Shown piece after piece: positions 22,507 through 37,727 of a stretch of 64,000 nt of DNA. This DNA is from Nocardiopsis gilva YIM 90087 (lineage in GTDB: Bacteria; Actinomycetota; Actinomycetes; Streptosporangiales; Streptosporangiaceae). Each line of letters opens with the position of its first letter. Position 1 is the first letter of the stretch. The notes under the pieces are model-generated. The model was not told the DNA's origin and searched no databases. It saw only the letters and a program-made list of their open reading frames with translations. The position numbers and the translations under genes were made by a program. Location: contig NZ_CP022753.1 in NCBI RefSeq assembly GCF_002263495.1, positions 4,216,001-4,280,000 on the forward strand, given 5' to 3'.

Positions 22507-22940
22507 GATCCCGCGCCGCCGGTCGCCGTGACCGACGCGGGAAAGCGCGGCGCCGAGCTGAGGAACTGGCCCACCCGGCGGATCCGCATGTTCATCTCGT
22601 AGGCGACGATGCCGATGTCGGCGTCCTCGGAGGCGAGAACCGCGAGGCAGGCGCCCTCGCCCGCCGCGGTGACGAACAGGTAGGCGTGCTCCATCTCGAC
22701 CAGGGTCTGGGTGACCGCTCCCCCGCCGAACTGGCGGCCGGTACCGCGCGCGAGGCTCTGGAACGCCGACGCGACTGCGGACAGGTGCTCGCCGTCCTCC
22801 ATCGTCAGCGCCCGCGATCGGCCGATGAGCAGGCCGTCAGCGGATAGCAGGATGGCATGCTCGACACTGACGACACGATCGACGAGATCGTCGAGGAGCC
22901 AGTTCAGATCGCCTGCCGAATTGCCGCTCTTCTGCACCAT
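22503..22940 (-). CDS. cvnB: Roadblock/LC7-domain protein of conservon (CvnB)
   Basis: The product is 145 residues of roadblock/LC7 fold: LNWLLDDLVDRVVSVEHAIL, LSADGLLIGRS, EHLSAVASAFQSLARGTGRQ, FGGGAVTQTLVEME and YLFVTAAGEGACLAVLA. Roadblock proteins act as GTPase-activating or scaffold partners of MglA/Ras-like GTPases. The ATG (22940-22938) abuts the kinase TAA (22943-22941) with no intervening base, so translation is tightly coupled. Confidence 0.93.
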   Translation of the reverse strand: MVQKSGNSAGDLNWLLDDLVDRVVSVEHAILLSADGLLIGRSRALTMEDGEHLSAVASAFQSLARGTGRQFGGGAVTQTLVEMEHAYLFVTAAGEGACLAVLASEDADIGIVAYEMNMRIRRVGQFLSSAPRFPASVTATGGAGS

Positions 22941-25787
22941 TTAATCGCTTTCTCCCATGTGGTCGCCGGCCGGACGGCCGACGTGCCCCTCGCGTATCGT
23001 TGCCGCCTTGGCGGACCGAACCCGCTCCTCCGAGGTGTCGGAGGTGACGACCGCGTCGTCGCCGTTCGCCGCGCCGGGGGCAGCGTCGGCACTGGGGTTG
23101 GGATCGGTCCGGCCGGGCGCACTTCTCGTCCGCCGCAGCGCCGACGCCGGGGTACCGGGACCGCCCCCGGACGTCCGGGGAGCGTCCGGCGCGCCGGTTG
23201 CCGCACGGTCCGGCGCGGGCGACGTGCCGTCGCGCGGGGCCGCGGCGGACCCGAGCTCGTCTTCACGTCCGCGCTTCGTTCCCGACTGGAACGCGCTCAG
23301 CGCCCTCAGGGCCTCCTCGGAGAGCGCGACGTCTCCGGCCCCGGCGCGTGGGGCGGAGTCTCTGAGCTGCGCCGCGAGGTTGGCCTGCTTGCGGCGTCGG
23401 GCAGCGTGGGGTGGTCCGCGGCGCCGGTGTCCTCGGGGGACCGGAGGCGGCGCCCTGCGGGCGCTGCTCGGGTCGGCGGCGGGGCTCGCGGATCGGGAGC
23501 CCGTTGGGGCCCGTCGTCCGCGTCGACGGGACCCGGACACCAGACCCGGCGCGGGGGTCTGGCCGTTCACCCGCGGCACCGAGGGCACACCGGAGGTCGC
23601 TCCCGTCCCTGCCGACCGGCCGTTCCCCGCCTGCGGCCGTCCGCTCCCGGGCCGCTGGCCGGCGAGCAGATCGCCCGTGCCGCGCTCGCGCCGCCCCGTG
23701 GGAGCCGGGATGCCGGAGCTCGGGGTGACACCCGTGGGGGGCGTGACTCCGGCCGGCGGCGTGGATCCGTGCGGAGGCGTGGCCGTATCGGGGGCCGCGC
23801 TTGAGGCCGTGGCCTCACCGCCGGGTCGCCTGCGGCCCGCGGCCTCGGCGGAGGAGATCAGGGCCGAGGGGATGAGCACGATCGCGCGGGTTCCGCCGTA
23901 GGGCGACGGGCAGAGCTGCACGTGGATGTCGTGCTTGACCGCCAGGCGGGCCACCACGAACAGGCCGAGCCGGGAGTCGGAGTTGATCGCCATCACGTCG
24001 AACTCCGGCGCCTTGCTGAGCGTGGCGTTGGCCTCGGACAGGCTCTCCTCGCTCATGCCCAGGCCGCGGTCTTCGATCTCCACCACGACGCCCTTGGGCA
24101 CGACCTCGCTGTGGATGTGCACGGGCGTGTGCGGCGGGGAGAAGGAGGTGGCGTTCTCCACGAGCTCGGCCACGAGGTGGATGACGTCGGCGACCACCGC
24201 GCCCGATAGCGCGAGATCAGGTACCACCCGAAGCTTGACGCGGGCGTACTCCTCGGTCTCCGAGATGGCCCCCCGGAGGATGTCCACCAGCGGGATCGGG
24301 TTGCGCCACCGCCGTCCGGGCTGCGCCCCGCCGAGGATGATCAGGTTCTCGGCGTTGCGTCGGCCGCGCGTGGCCAGGTGGTCGAGGTGGAAGAGGTCCT
24401 CCAGCAGGTCGGGGTCCTCCTCCTCGCGCTCCACTCGGTCCAGCAGCTGCAGCTGGCGCTGCACCAGCGACTGGTTGCGGTGGGCGATGCCGAGGAAGAC
24501 CCGGTTCACGCCCTCGCGGATCTCGGCCTGCTTCACGGCCGCGCTGACCGCGGTGCGCTGCGCGGTGTTGAACGCGTCGGCGACCTGCCCGACCTCGTCG
24601 GCTCCGTGGTCGAGCTGCTTGAGCTCGGAGTCCAGTTCGACCGGTTCGCCGTTCTCCAGGCGCCGCACGATCCGCGGCAGCTCCTCCCGGGCCAGGCCGA
24701 GCGTCTCGGCGCGCAGCCGAGCCAGCCGCGTGGTCAGACGTGCGGCGGACTTCGAGGCCACCCCGTAGGCGATGGTGCCGGCGAACAGGGCCATGATGCC
24801 GCCGCCGAGCGCGATCGTGAACATCCATGTGCTCGCGGCGTCGGTGGCGGCGACCACCGTCTGCGTCTGGGCGTCGGTGAGGACGATCAGGTCGGCATTG
24901 ACGTCGTCGGCGACCGTGCGCCAGTCGTCCAGCCCGGCGGGCGGCGCCTCGTCGGGCTCGGCCTCGTCGTCGCCGGAGTTCTCCCCCTCGGCTCCGGGAA
25001 CGTGGCGCCTGACCGTCTCCGCCATGGTCTCCAGCTCCTCCCACTGGGAGCTGCCGATGAGCGCCGCGTGCGCGTCGGCGGACTGGCCCCGCAGGACGAG
25101 GCCCGCGTTGTCGATCCGCTGTTGGAACGCGGTCATCAGCGCGGCGAAGCGGACCTGCTCGTCGTGGGTCATGCGATCCGCGGCGAGGGCGGCGCTGAGG
25201 TCGGCGTCGGCCTTGGAGAAGAGGTCCTGCGCGCGCATGAGGTCGACGACGTCGGCGCTGGCCGCGGCCGATGCACCGTCATCCAGCAGGCGGCCCGACG
25301 CGTCGTAGAGCCGGATCCCCCGGTCCACGATGGCCGAGTACTCCGCGACGGACTGCTCCGTGCTGAGTTCCTCGGCGATGACGTGGCCGCGGAGTTCACC
25401 GCGTCGGCCGATCGCCGTGAAGAAGCCGCTGGCGGCCTTGGCGACCTCGGGGTCGCCGCGGCCACGCAGCCCCTCCTTGCGATCGTCCATCCGCCGCACC
25501 GCCTCGTCGGTGGCGGTGATCTGGTTCCGCAGCTCGTTGAGCGACTCGTCCGACGGCGCGGCGAGGTGTTCGGCGGCCAGCCGACGTTCCTTCTGCAGTT
25601 CGGCGACCGCGTAGTAGAGGTAGGCGCCGGTGCGGCCGTCGCCCGTGGCCAGCCGCAGCGAGACGGCCTGCATCAGCATGGCCGTGCTCAGTAGGGCGAA
25701 CAGCACCAGGAAGGTGATACTGGGGATCAACACGATCCTGTTGAGCTGCGCCTTGATGCTCCGGTCTGCGCCGCCCGGCTGGCCCAT
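22941..25787 (-). CDS. cvnA: NIT-domain sensor kinase of conservon (CvnA) with long Pro-rich tail
   Basis: The product is 948 residues; GGGAGGAG lies just before the ATG at 25787. It has two membrane helices (IVLIPSITFLVLFALLSTAM and, near 330, FTIALGGGIMALFAGTIAYG) around a large extracytoplasmic NIT sensor. A HAMP-like ELDSELKQLDHGADEVGQVA segment, VNRVFLGIAHRNQSLVQRQL and a GHKL ATPase (HLVAELVENATSFSPPH; RGLGMSEESL; LGLFVVARLA) follow. Residues from about 640 on are Pro/Gly/Ser-rich and disordered. Two blocks inside look conserved: KQANLAAQLRDS and LRALSAFQSGTKRGRED, as in other CvnA tails. It heads the operon cvnABCD. The signal is unknown. Confidence 0.93.
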   Translation of the reverse strand: MGQPGGADRSIKAQLNRIVLIPSITFLVLFALLSTAMLMQAVSLRLATGDGRTGAYLYYAVAELQKERRLAAEHLAAPSDESLNELRNQITATDEAVRRMDDRKEGLRGRGDPEVAKAASGFFTAIGRRGELRGHVIAEELSTEQSVAEYSAIVDRGIRLYDASGRLLDDGASAAASADVVDLMRAQDLFSKADADLSAALAADRMTHDEQVRFAALMTAFQQRIDNAGLVLRGQSADAHAALIGSSQWEELETMAETVRRHVPGAEGENSGDDEAEPDEAPPAGLDDWRTVADDVNADLIVLTDAQTQTVVAATDAASTWMFTIALGGGIMALFAGTIAYGVASKSAARLTTRLARLRAETLGLAREELPRIVRRLENGEPVELDSELKQLDHGADEVGQVADAFNTAQRTAVSAAVKQAEIREGVNRVFLGIAHRNQSLVQRQLQLLDRVEREEEDPDLLEDLFHLDHLATRGRRNAENLIILGGAQPGRRWRNPIPLVDILRGAISETEEYARVKLRVVPDLALSGAVVADVIHLVAELVENATSFSPPHTPVHIHSEVVPKGVVVEIEDRGLGMSEESLSEANATLSKAPEFDVMAINSDSRLGLFVVARLAVKHDIHVQLCPSPYGGTRAIVLIPSALISSAEAAGRRRPGGEATASSAAPDTATPPHGSTPPAGVTPPTGVTPSSGIPAPTGRRERGTGDLLAGQRPGSGRPQAGNGRSAGTGATSGVPSVPRVNGQTPAPGLVSGSRRRGRRAPTGSRSASPAADPSSARRAPPPVPRGHRRRGPPHAARRRKQANLAAQLRDSAPRAGAGDVALSEEALRALSAFQSGTKRGREDELGSAAAPRDGTSPAPDRAATGAPDAPRTSGGGPGTPASALRRTRSAPGRTDPNPSADAAPGAANGDDAVVTSDTSEERVRSAKAATIREGHVGRPAGDHMGESD

Positions 25788-26139
25788 TGCGCTCCTCCCG
25801 CTGACATGAGCGCGGGCACCCGGCCGGATCAGGGGGTGACCCCAGCCGTGGGAGAGACGACGTCATGGCGACGCCATTGGCGATCTCACGCGGAGGCGCG
25901 GGCTGCCGTCTCCCCACATCTTGTACGGGCCACTCCGGACGCGAAACGCGGGAGAGTGCACCCAATGGTGCCCACGACTTCTGGACGCTACAGCACATGT
26001 ACGGGCAGTGAAGGCCTTTTGCTGAATTCCCTGCGTGAACGGCGGATTGAGCTATGGATTCGCAGGGAAAGGCGGGGTTTTACCGATTTGATCGATGGTG
26101 AATAGTGCGTCCAGAACGAGGACACCGGAACCAGGTCAG
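25788..26139. other. Gap upstream of cvnA
   Basis: No gene is supported. The region holds the cvnA promoter on one side and the argH 3' end on the other. An A/T-rich patch around 26020-26100 is unusual for this genome but shows no clear promoter or hairpin. Confidence 0.45.
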
Positions 26140-27600
<1,461 letters not shown>

Positions 27601-27639
27601 TTACATGTGCGTGGTCGCGCGGTCAGTTTCATGCTCTTC

Positions 27640-27703
27640 CGTTGATCTCGGGGATATCGACCAAATAACCGCCGAAATTCGGTCGATATCCCCGAGATCA
27701 ACG
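27640..27703. repeat. Perfect 23-bp inverted repeat, CGTTGATCTCGG family copy 1
   Basis: The left arm (27640-27662) begins CGTTGATCTCGGGGATA and the right arm (27681-27703) is its exact complement; the loop is 18 A/T-richer bases. It lies between argG and argH. The same core recurs at 44752 and, as a single arm, at 47432. A stem this long would be a very stable RNA hairpin on either strand. Confidence 0.95.
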
Positions 27704-27731
27704 GGGGATGGGGTCAACGGGGGATGGGGTC
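27700..27731. repeat. 16-bp tandem duplication
   Basis: AACGGGGGATGGGGTC occurs twice head to tail (27700-27715 and 27716-27731). The first copy overlaps the right arm of the inverted repeat and the second overlaps the argG terminator hairpin. It looks like a recent slippage or repair product. Confidence 0.9.
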
Positions 27732-27758
27732 CCGGGCCGCGGGCTCGGCCCGGGACCC
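27727..27758 (-). terminator. Hairpin downstream of argG
   Basis: GGGTCCCGGGCC and GGCCCGGGACCC form a perfect 12-bp stem around an 8-base loop, 20 bases past the argG stop. There is no T run. It is a likely actinobacterial-type terminator or 3' stabiliser. Confidence 0.6.
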
Positions 27759-27777
27759 GCCGCGTCGGGTGCTGTCC

Positions 27778-28977
27778 TCAGGAGTGCTTGCGGTCCCGCA
27801 CGCTGGCGATCTTGGCCGGCATGCTCCAGATGTCGATGAAGCCGCGGGCCAGGCTCTGGTCGAAGGTGTCGCCGGTGTCGTATGTGGCGAGCTCGTAGTT
27901 GTACAGGGACGCCTCGCTGCGCCGGCCCGTGACGACCGCGCGGCCACCGTGCAGCTCCATCCGGACGTCACCGGTGACGTGCCGGTTGGCCTCCTCCACG
28001 AAGCCGTCGAGGGCGCCCTTGAGCGGGGAGAACCACAGCCCGTCGTAGACGAGCTCGCCCCAGCGCTGGTCGACGCCCCGCTTGAAGCGGGCGAGCTCGC
28101 GCTCCACCGTCACGTTCTCCAGCTCCTGGTGGGCGGTGATCAGCGCGATCGCGCCGGGGGCCTCGTAGACCTCGCGGCTCTTGATCCCCACGAGCCGGTC
28201 CTCGACCATGTCGATCCGGCCCACGCCCTGGGCGCCGGCCCGACGGTTCATCTCCTCGATGACCTGCAGCGGGGTGAGTTCCTTGCCGTCGATGGCGGTG
28301 GGCACGCCGTTCTCGAAGGAGATGACGACCTCGTCGGCCTCGCGCGGCTCGGCCGGGTTGGCGGTGTAGGCGTAGACGTCCTCGATCGGCCCGTTCCAGA
28401 TGTCCTCCAGGAACCCGGTCTCCACGGCGCGGCCGAAGAGGTTCTGGTCGATGGAGTAGGGCGACTTCTTGGAGACGTCGATCGGCAGGCCCTTCTCCTC
28501 CGCGAAGGCGATGGCCTTGTCCCGGGTCATGCCGGAGTCGCGGACCGGGGCGAGCACCTTGAGCTCCGGGAAGAGGGCGGCCAGACCGGCCTCGAATCGG
28601 ACCTGGTCGTTGCCCTTGCCGGTGCAGCCGTGCGCGACCATGGTGGCGCCGTGGTAGCGGGCGGCGTCGGCCAGGTGCTTGACGATCAGCGGCCGCGACA
28701 GCGCCGACACCAGCGGGTAGCGGTCCATGTAGAGGGCGTTGGCCCGCAGGGCGGGCAGGCAGTATTCGTTGGCGAACTCGTCCTTGGCGTCGGCGACGAC
28801 GGCCTCGACGGCGCCGCAGTCGAGCGCCCGCTGCCGGACGACGTCGAGGTCCTCGCCGCCCTGGCCGCAGTCGATGGCCACGGCCACGACCTCGGCACCG
28901 GTCTCCTCGGCGATCCAGCCGATGGCGACGGAGGTGTCGAGCCCCCCGGAGTATGCGAGTACGACCCGCTCAGTCAT
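27778..28977 (-). CDS. argG: Argininosuccinate synthase
   Basis: It joins citrulline and aspartate with ATP to form argininosuccinate. The product is 399 residues, the normal length. The N-terminal PP-loop is AYSGGLDTS (residues 8-16). [24 protein letters not shown] and [13 protein letters not shown] are family signatures. AAGGAGAG precedes the ATG by 7 bases. It follows argR by about 100 bases on the same strand, so it likely belongs to the argCJBDFR transcription unit or a closely linked one. Confidence 0.98.
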   Translation of the reverse strand: MTERVVLAYSGGLDTSVAIGWIAEETGAEVVAVAIDCGQGGEDLDVVRQRALDCGAVEAVVADAKDEFANEYCLPALRANALYMDRYPLVSALSRPLIVKHLADAARYHGATMVAHGCTGKGNDQVRFEAGLAALFPELKVLAPVRDSGMTRDKAIAFAEEKGLPIDVSKKSPYSIDQNLFGRAVETGFLEDIWNGPIEDVYAYTANPAEPREADEVVISFENGVPTAIDGKELTPLQVIEEMNRRAGAQGVGRIDMVEDRLVGIKSREVYEAPGAIALITAHQELENVTVERELARFKRGVDQRWGELVYDGLWFSPLKGALDGFVEEANRHVTGDVRMELHGGRAVVTGRRSEASLYNYELATYDTGDTFDQSLARGFIDIWSMPAKIASVRDRKHS

Positions 28978-29080
28978 GGGTTCTCTCCTTGAGTTGCAGG
29001 TGCGGCTTGTAGGCGGGTGCTGCGTGTCCGTGGGGCCCGCCCCCTTCAGCCCCGTCGGTGGTCCCGAGCCGTACCGGCGC

Positions 29081-31930
<2,850 letters not shown>

Positions 31931-31934
<4 letters not shown>

Positions 31935-32878
31935 TGGTTCTCCTCCTGGTCCTGGTAGATGTCCGTGGGCGCGCCGAGTTCGGCGGCCTCCCGGATCTCG
32001 TCGACGACCATGGTCCCGACGCCCTGGTTGGTGAAGACCTCCAGCAGCATGGAGTGCGGGACGCGGCCGTCGATGATGTGCGCCTGCGGAACGCCGCCGC
32101 GCACCGCGGTCAGGCACGCCTCCATCTTGGGCACCATGCCCGAGGACAGGCGCGGCAGCAGCTCCTCCAGCTCGCCGACGGTGAGGCGGCTGATGAGCTC
32201 GGTGTTGTCCGGGTAGTCGGCGTACAGGCCCTCGACGTCGGTCAGCATGATGAGCTTGGCCGCGTCCAGGCCGACGGCGAGCGCGGCCGCCGCGGTGTCG
32301 GCGTTGACGTTGTAGACGCCCTCGTCGGACCGGGCGATCCCCGAGACGACGGGGATCCGGCCGTCGGAGATCAGGCACTGCACGGCGCCCGGCTGCACGT
32401 CGACGATCTCGCCGACCTGGCCGATGTCCACCTGCTCCCCGTTGACGACCGCGTGCTTGCGCTCGGCGGTGAACAGGTGGGCGTCCTCGCCGGACATACC
32501 GACCGCGAACGGCCCGTGCCGGTTGATCAGCCCCACGATCTCGCGGTTGACCTGGCCCATGAGCACCATGCGCACGACGTCCATGGTCTCGGGCGTGGTC
32601 ACCCGCAGCCCGGCAGTGAAGGTGCTCTCCAGGCCGAGCCGGTCGAGGTGGGCGCTGATCTGCGGTCCGCCGCCGTGCACGACGACGGGGCGCAGGCCCG
32701 CGTAGTAGAGGAAGACGACACTCTCGGCGAAGCGGGTGCGCAGTTCCTCGTTGATCATCGCGTTGCCGCCGTACTTGATCACGACGGTCTTGCCGTGGAA
32801 GCGACTGAGCCACGGCAGCGCCTCGATGAGGATCGCGGCCTTGTCCTGGGCCCGGTGGTCGGGGATCGATGCGATCAT
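31931..32878 (-). CDS. argB: Acetylglutamate kinase
   Basis: It phosphorylates N-acetylglutamate, the usual feedback-controlled step. The product is 315 residues from ATG 32878, which overlaps the argJ stop (ATGA). Family motifs are [35 protein letters not shown], then [20 protein letters not shown] and [13 protein letters not shown]. The N-terminal helix before the kinase core ([15 protein letters not shown]) is typical of arginine-sensitive, hexameric forms, so arginine feedback inhibition is likely. Confidence 0.97.
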
Positions 32879-34026
32879 GTGCTGTACGCCGAGTTCTCGT
32901 GGACGTATTCGGTGGTCAGGTCGGTGGTCCAGATGGTGGCGGCGGCGCTTCCGGCGGTCAGGTCGACGGTGACGGTGACGTCGCGCGGCGCCAGGTCCAC
33001 TTTGGAGCGGTCGTCGCCCACCGCCCCCTGGCGGCAGACCCACACGCCGTTGATGGCGACGTTGAGCCGGTCGGGCTCGAACGCGGCGTCGGTGGTGCCC
33101 ACCGCGCCGAGGACCCGGCCCCAGTTGGGGTCCTCGCCGTACATGGCGCATTTGAAGAGGTTGTTGCGGGCGATGGCGCGGGCGGCGGTGAGCGCGTCGT
33201 CCTCGCTGGCGGCGCCGACGACCTCGACGGCGATCGACTTGCTGGCGCCCTCGGCGTCGGCGATGAGCTGGCGGGCCAGGTCGTCGCAGACGTCGGTGAG
33301 CAGCGCGCCGAACTCCTGCTCGTCGGGGACCGTGCCGGAGGCGCCCCCGGCCATCAGCACGACGGTGTCGTTGGTGGACAGGCAGCCGTCGGCGTCGACC
33401 CGTTCGAAGGTGCGGGCGGTGGCGGCGCGCAGCAGCCGGTCGCACTGCTCGGAGGTGAGCTCGGCGTCGGTGGTGATGACCGAGAGCATGGTGGCCAGGG
33501 CGGGCGACAGCATGCCCGCGCCCTTGGCCATGCCGCCGATCGTGTAGCCGGGGCCGCGCCGGAAGGCGATCTTGGCAACGGTGTCGGTGGTGCGGATGGC
33601 GTCGGCGGCGTCGATCCCGCCGTCGCGCGCTGCCGAGGCGACCGCGGTGTCGACGCCCGCCAGCAGCTCCGGCATGGGCAGGCGCTCGCCGATGAGGCCG
33701 GTGGAGGCGACCACGATCTCCCCGGCGGAGTCCTCCAGGGCGTCGGCTACGCGCTCGGCGGTGGCGTGGGTGTCCTGGAAGCCCGGCGCGCCCGTGCAGG
33801 CGTTGGCGCCGCCGGAGTTGAGGATGACGGCGCGCACCCGGCCGCCCTTGACGACCTGCTCCGACCAGAGGACGGGGGCGGCTTTGACGCGGTTCCGGGT
33901 GAAGACGGCGGCGGCGGCTCGTGACGGCCCGTCGTTGATGACGATGGCGACGTCGCGTCCGCTGTCGGCCTTGATGCCGGCGCTGACACCGGCGGCCCGG
34001 AAGCCGTTGGGTGCTGTGACGCTCAC
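32875..34026 (-). CDS. argJ: Bifunctional glutamate N-acetyltransferase / ornithine acetyltransferase
   Basis: It recycles the acetyl group from acetylornithine to glutamate, closing the cyclic arginine pathway. The product is 383 residues from GTG 34026. ArgJ self-cleaves before a threonine; here that is Thr179 in the [18 protein letters not shown] segment. The [15 protein letters not shown] oxyanion region and [14 protein letters not shown] are intact. With argC and argB in one operon and no separate argE or argA visible, synthesis likely uses the acetyl cycle. Confidence 0.97.
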   Translation of the reverse strand: MSVTAPNGFRAAGVSAGIKADSGRDVAIVINDGPSRAAAAVFTRNRVKAAPVLWSEQVVKGGRVRAVILNSGGANACTGAPGFQDTHATAERVADALEDSAGEIVVASTGLIGERLPMPELLAGVDTAVASAARDGGIDAADAIRTTDTVAKIAFRRGPGYTIGGMAKGAGMLSPALATMLSVITTDAELTSEQCDRLLRAATARTFERVDADGCLSTNDTVVLMAGGASGTVPDEQEFGALLTDVCDDLARQLIADAEGASKSIAVEVVGAASEDDALTAARAIARNNLFKCAMYGEDPNWGRVLGAVGTTDAAFEPDRLNVAINGVWVCRQGAVGDDRSKVDLAPRDVTVTVDLTAGSAAATIWTTDLTTEYVHENSAYST

Positions 34027-34057
34027 GGTGTGACCTTTCGCAGGGTGGGGGCGCCGG

Positions 34058-35371
<1,314 letters not shown>

Positions 35372-36814
35372 TCACCGCCCCGCGATGCGGCTGGCGAGTC
35401 CGGCGAAGCGGGAGGTGTGGCCGACGCGGTCGGATTCGCGGCGGTCGGCGGTGCGGTAGAGGCCGTAGACGACCTGGGTGCCCACCCAGCGCAGGGGTTC
35501 GGGTTCCCAGCCGCGGACGCGGCGGCCGACCCAGGGGAGGCGGGTCAGATCGGTCGGTGCCCCCAGGACCAGATCGCGCAGGGTGCGTCCGGCGAGGTTG
35601 GAGGCGGTGACGCCGCTGCCGACGTATCCTCCGGCCCAGCCCACGCCGGTCTCGGTGTCCAGGTGCACCGTCGGGCACCAGTCGCGCGGCACGCCCAGCA
35701 CGCCGGACCAGGCGTGGGCGACCGGCACATCCGAGGCGATCGGGAACAGCCGGGCCAGCACCCGCCACAGCTCCGCGATGGCCTGGGGCGGGGTGCGGCC
35801 GTGGTCGTCCTGGCGCGACCCGAACCGGTAGGGCACGCCGCGTCCGCCGATGGCGATGCGGCCGTCGGCGGTGCGCTGGGCGTAGAAGTAGGCGTGCGCC
35901 GCGTCGCCCAGCACCTCGTGCCCGCCCCAGCCGATGTGCTTCCACATGTCATCGCTGAGCGGCTCGGTCACGATCATGGAGCTGTTCATCGGCAGCCACG
36001 CGCGGCGCTCCCCCTGCAACGTGGAGGTGAAGCCTTCGGTGGCGCGGATGACGTAGTCGGCCCGCACCTCGCCGTTCTCGGTGACGGCGGCGGGGCGCTG
36101 CTCCCCCTCGCGGGGACGGATCTCGGTGACGGCGGTGTCCTCGAAGATGTCCACACCGAGCCGCTCGACGGCCGCCGCCAGCCCCAGCGCCAGCTTGGCC
36201 GGCTGGAGCCGCGCGGCGTGCGGGCTGTGGGAGGCCAGCACCGCGCCGTCCACCTGGAGCCGCGGCTCGTGGCCGTGCTCGATCATGTACAGGTCCTCCG
36301 GCCAGTACCCCCACTCCTGGAGGTAGCGGACCTCAGCGTCGAGGCGGGCCCGCTGCGCGGGGTTGGTGGCGACCATGCGCACACCGCCCTTGACGATGTC
36401 GGCGTCGATCCCCTCCGCCTCGGCGGTGGAGATGACCTCGTCGACGGAGGCCATCATGGCGCGCTGGAGCGCGATCACCGCGCCCTTGCCGTGCGCGTCG
36501 GCCAGCCGCTCCCGGGAGCCGGCGAACTCCGCCGACAGCCAGCCGCCGTTCCGTCCGGACGCGCCGAACCCGGAGAACTCGCGCTCCAGGATCGCGACGC
36601 GCAGATCGGGCTGGGCCTTCTTCAGGTAGTAGGCGCTCCACAGGCCGGTGTAGCCGCCGCCGACGACGCACACGTCGTAGTCGGCGGATCCGGGCAGCGC
36701 GGGCCGGCGCTCGGGGAGGCCGGGCTCCCGGTACCAGAAGGAGACGCCGCCGTTGCGAAACTCCGCCGACCGTGGAATGGCGCGCATCTCGGCCGCACTG
36801 GCGAAGAGTTTCAT
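35372..36814 (-). CDS. FAD-dependent amine/amino-acid oxidoreductase (PuuB/DadA-like)
   Basis: The product is 480 residues from ATG 36814 (MKLFASAAEMRAIPRSAEFR); the preceding 78 codons are not protein-like. A DAO-type fold is clear: YDVCVVGGGYTGLWSAYYLK for FAD, then EREFSGFGASGRNGGWLSAE as in gamma-glutamylputrescine oxidases. GRIAIGGRGVPYRFGS and GYVGSGVTASNLAGRTL lie at the C terminus. Homologues oxidise gamma-glutamylputrescine, other amines or D/L-amino acids to aldehydes with peroxide release. The adjacent MarR regulator and class III aminotransferase fit a polyamine/GABA or amino-acid degradation pathway; the exact substrate is not determined. Confidence 0.85.
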   Translation of the reverse strand: MKLFASAAEMRAIPRSAEFRNGGVSFWYREPGLPERRPALPGSADYDVCVVGGGYTGLWSAYYLKKAQPDLRVAILEREFSGFGASGRNGGWLSAEFAGSRERLADAHGKGAVIALQRAMMASVDEVISTAEAEGIDADIVKGGVRMVATNPAQRARLDAEVRYLQEWGYWPEDLYMIEHGHEPRLQVDGAVLASHSPHAARLQPAKLALGLAAAVERLGVDIFEDTAVTEIRPREGEQRPAAVTENGEVRADYVIRATEGFTSTLQGERRAWLPMNSSMIVTEPLSDDMWKHIGWGGHEVLGDAAHAYFYAQRTADGRIAIGGRGVPYRFGSRQDDHGRTPPQAIAELWRVLARLFPIASDVPVAHAWSGVLGVPRDWCPTVHLDTETGVGWAGGYVGSGVTASNLAGRTLRDLVLGAPTDLTRLPWVGRRVRGWEPEPLRWVGTQVVYGLYRTADRRESDRVGHTSRFAGLASRIAGR

Positions 36815-37072
36815 CTCGGGCCCCCGGACTGCTCGGTGCTGATGGGTCAGCGCTGGTTGGTCGGCATCGGCGAGTGCACGCACCGCACTCCCGACGCACG
36901 TGGCCATTGCCTCGTGCGCCGACCCTCCGCACTGCCCTGGGGGTGGAGCGTGCACGCCTGAACGCCGATCAGGGTATCGGTCCACACTTACTCCGGCATG
37001 CCAGACGCCGAAGTCCGTAACCCGCCGCCAACACAGCCGTGCCGCCACGGCACGGCGTCGAGGACGCCGGTT

Positions 37073-37555
37073 TCAGGACGCCAGCGAGGTGTCCCGGAGC
37101 GTGCGGGCCAGTTCGGCCATCGTGCGCAGGCCGTCCTCACCGAGCGGGCGGAGCACGTGCTCGCGCAGCAGTACCACGTGCCGCGCCCGGGCCTCGTTGG
37201 CCAGCTCCTGCCCGGCCTCGGTGAGCTCGGCGTACACCACGCGCCGGTCCGAGGGACACGACTTGCGCGCCAGGTACCCCTTGCGCTCCAGCCGGTCGGC
37301 GAGCTTGGTGAAGCCGCCGCTGCTCAGGCTCACCTCGCGGGCGAGCTTGCTCATGGGCTGGCGGTGGCCGGGCGAGCGCTGGAGCCGGATCAGCACCTCG
37401 AACCACGGACCGGACATGTCACCCTCGCTGGGGTCGATGTCGCGCAGCAGCAGCGGCCCCGTGGTGTGCAGTGCCTCGTGGAGCAGTCCCCAGGCGGTGA
37501 TCAGTTCGTCGTCGCCGATCTCCTGGCCCGCAGCCGCCTCGGTCCGCGTACTCAT
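37073..37555 (-). CDS. MarR-family transcriptional regulator
   Basis: The product is 160 residues from ATG 37555, with GGGGAG 6 bases upstream. The winged helix includes MSKLAREVSLSSGGFTKLAD and RLERKGYLARKSCPSDRR (the wing, D-R motif), then VVYAELTEAGQEL. The N-terminal dimerisation helices contain WFEVLIRLQRSPG. It lies between the oxidase and the aminotransferase genes, all on the minus strand, and probably controls them and itself. The ligand is unknown. Confidence 0.93.
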   Translation of the reverse strand: MSTRTEAAAGQEIGDDELITAWGLLHEALHTTGPLLLRDIDPSEGDMSGPWFEVLIRLQRSPGHRQPMSKLAREVSLSSGGFTKLADRLERKGYLARKSCPSDRRVVYAELTEAGQELANEARARHVVLLREHVLRPLGEDGLRTMAELARTLRDTSLAS

Positions 37556-37602
37556 GGTGCACTCCCCGCAATCGTCACCCGTTCCCCTGATGTTAACAAG
37601 AA

Positions 37603-37626
37603 GCATCTTCCTAGATAAGGAAATGC
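37603..37626. promoter_or_regulatory. Imperfect palindrome upstream of the MarR gene
   Basis: GCATCTTCC (37603-37611) faces GGAAATGC (37619-37626) across an A/T-rich centre. It is 48 bases upstream of the MarR start, with a second small palindrome CCTCGAGG at 37631. MarR dimers bind such A/T-centred palindromes, so this is a candidate operator that also lies in the intergenic gap downstream of the aminotransferase gene. Confidence 0.5.
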
Positions 37627-37727
37627 TCATCCTCGAGGAAGTGATATTCCGGACAGTAGCCAATCCGGTACCGCGCCATCACCCGGGGTTCCCAGTACGC
37701 GCCCTCTGCCTCTGTCAGCTCCCTTCG

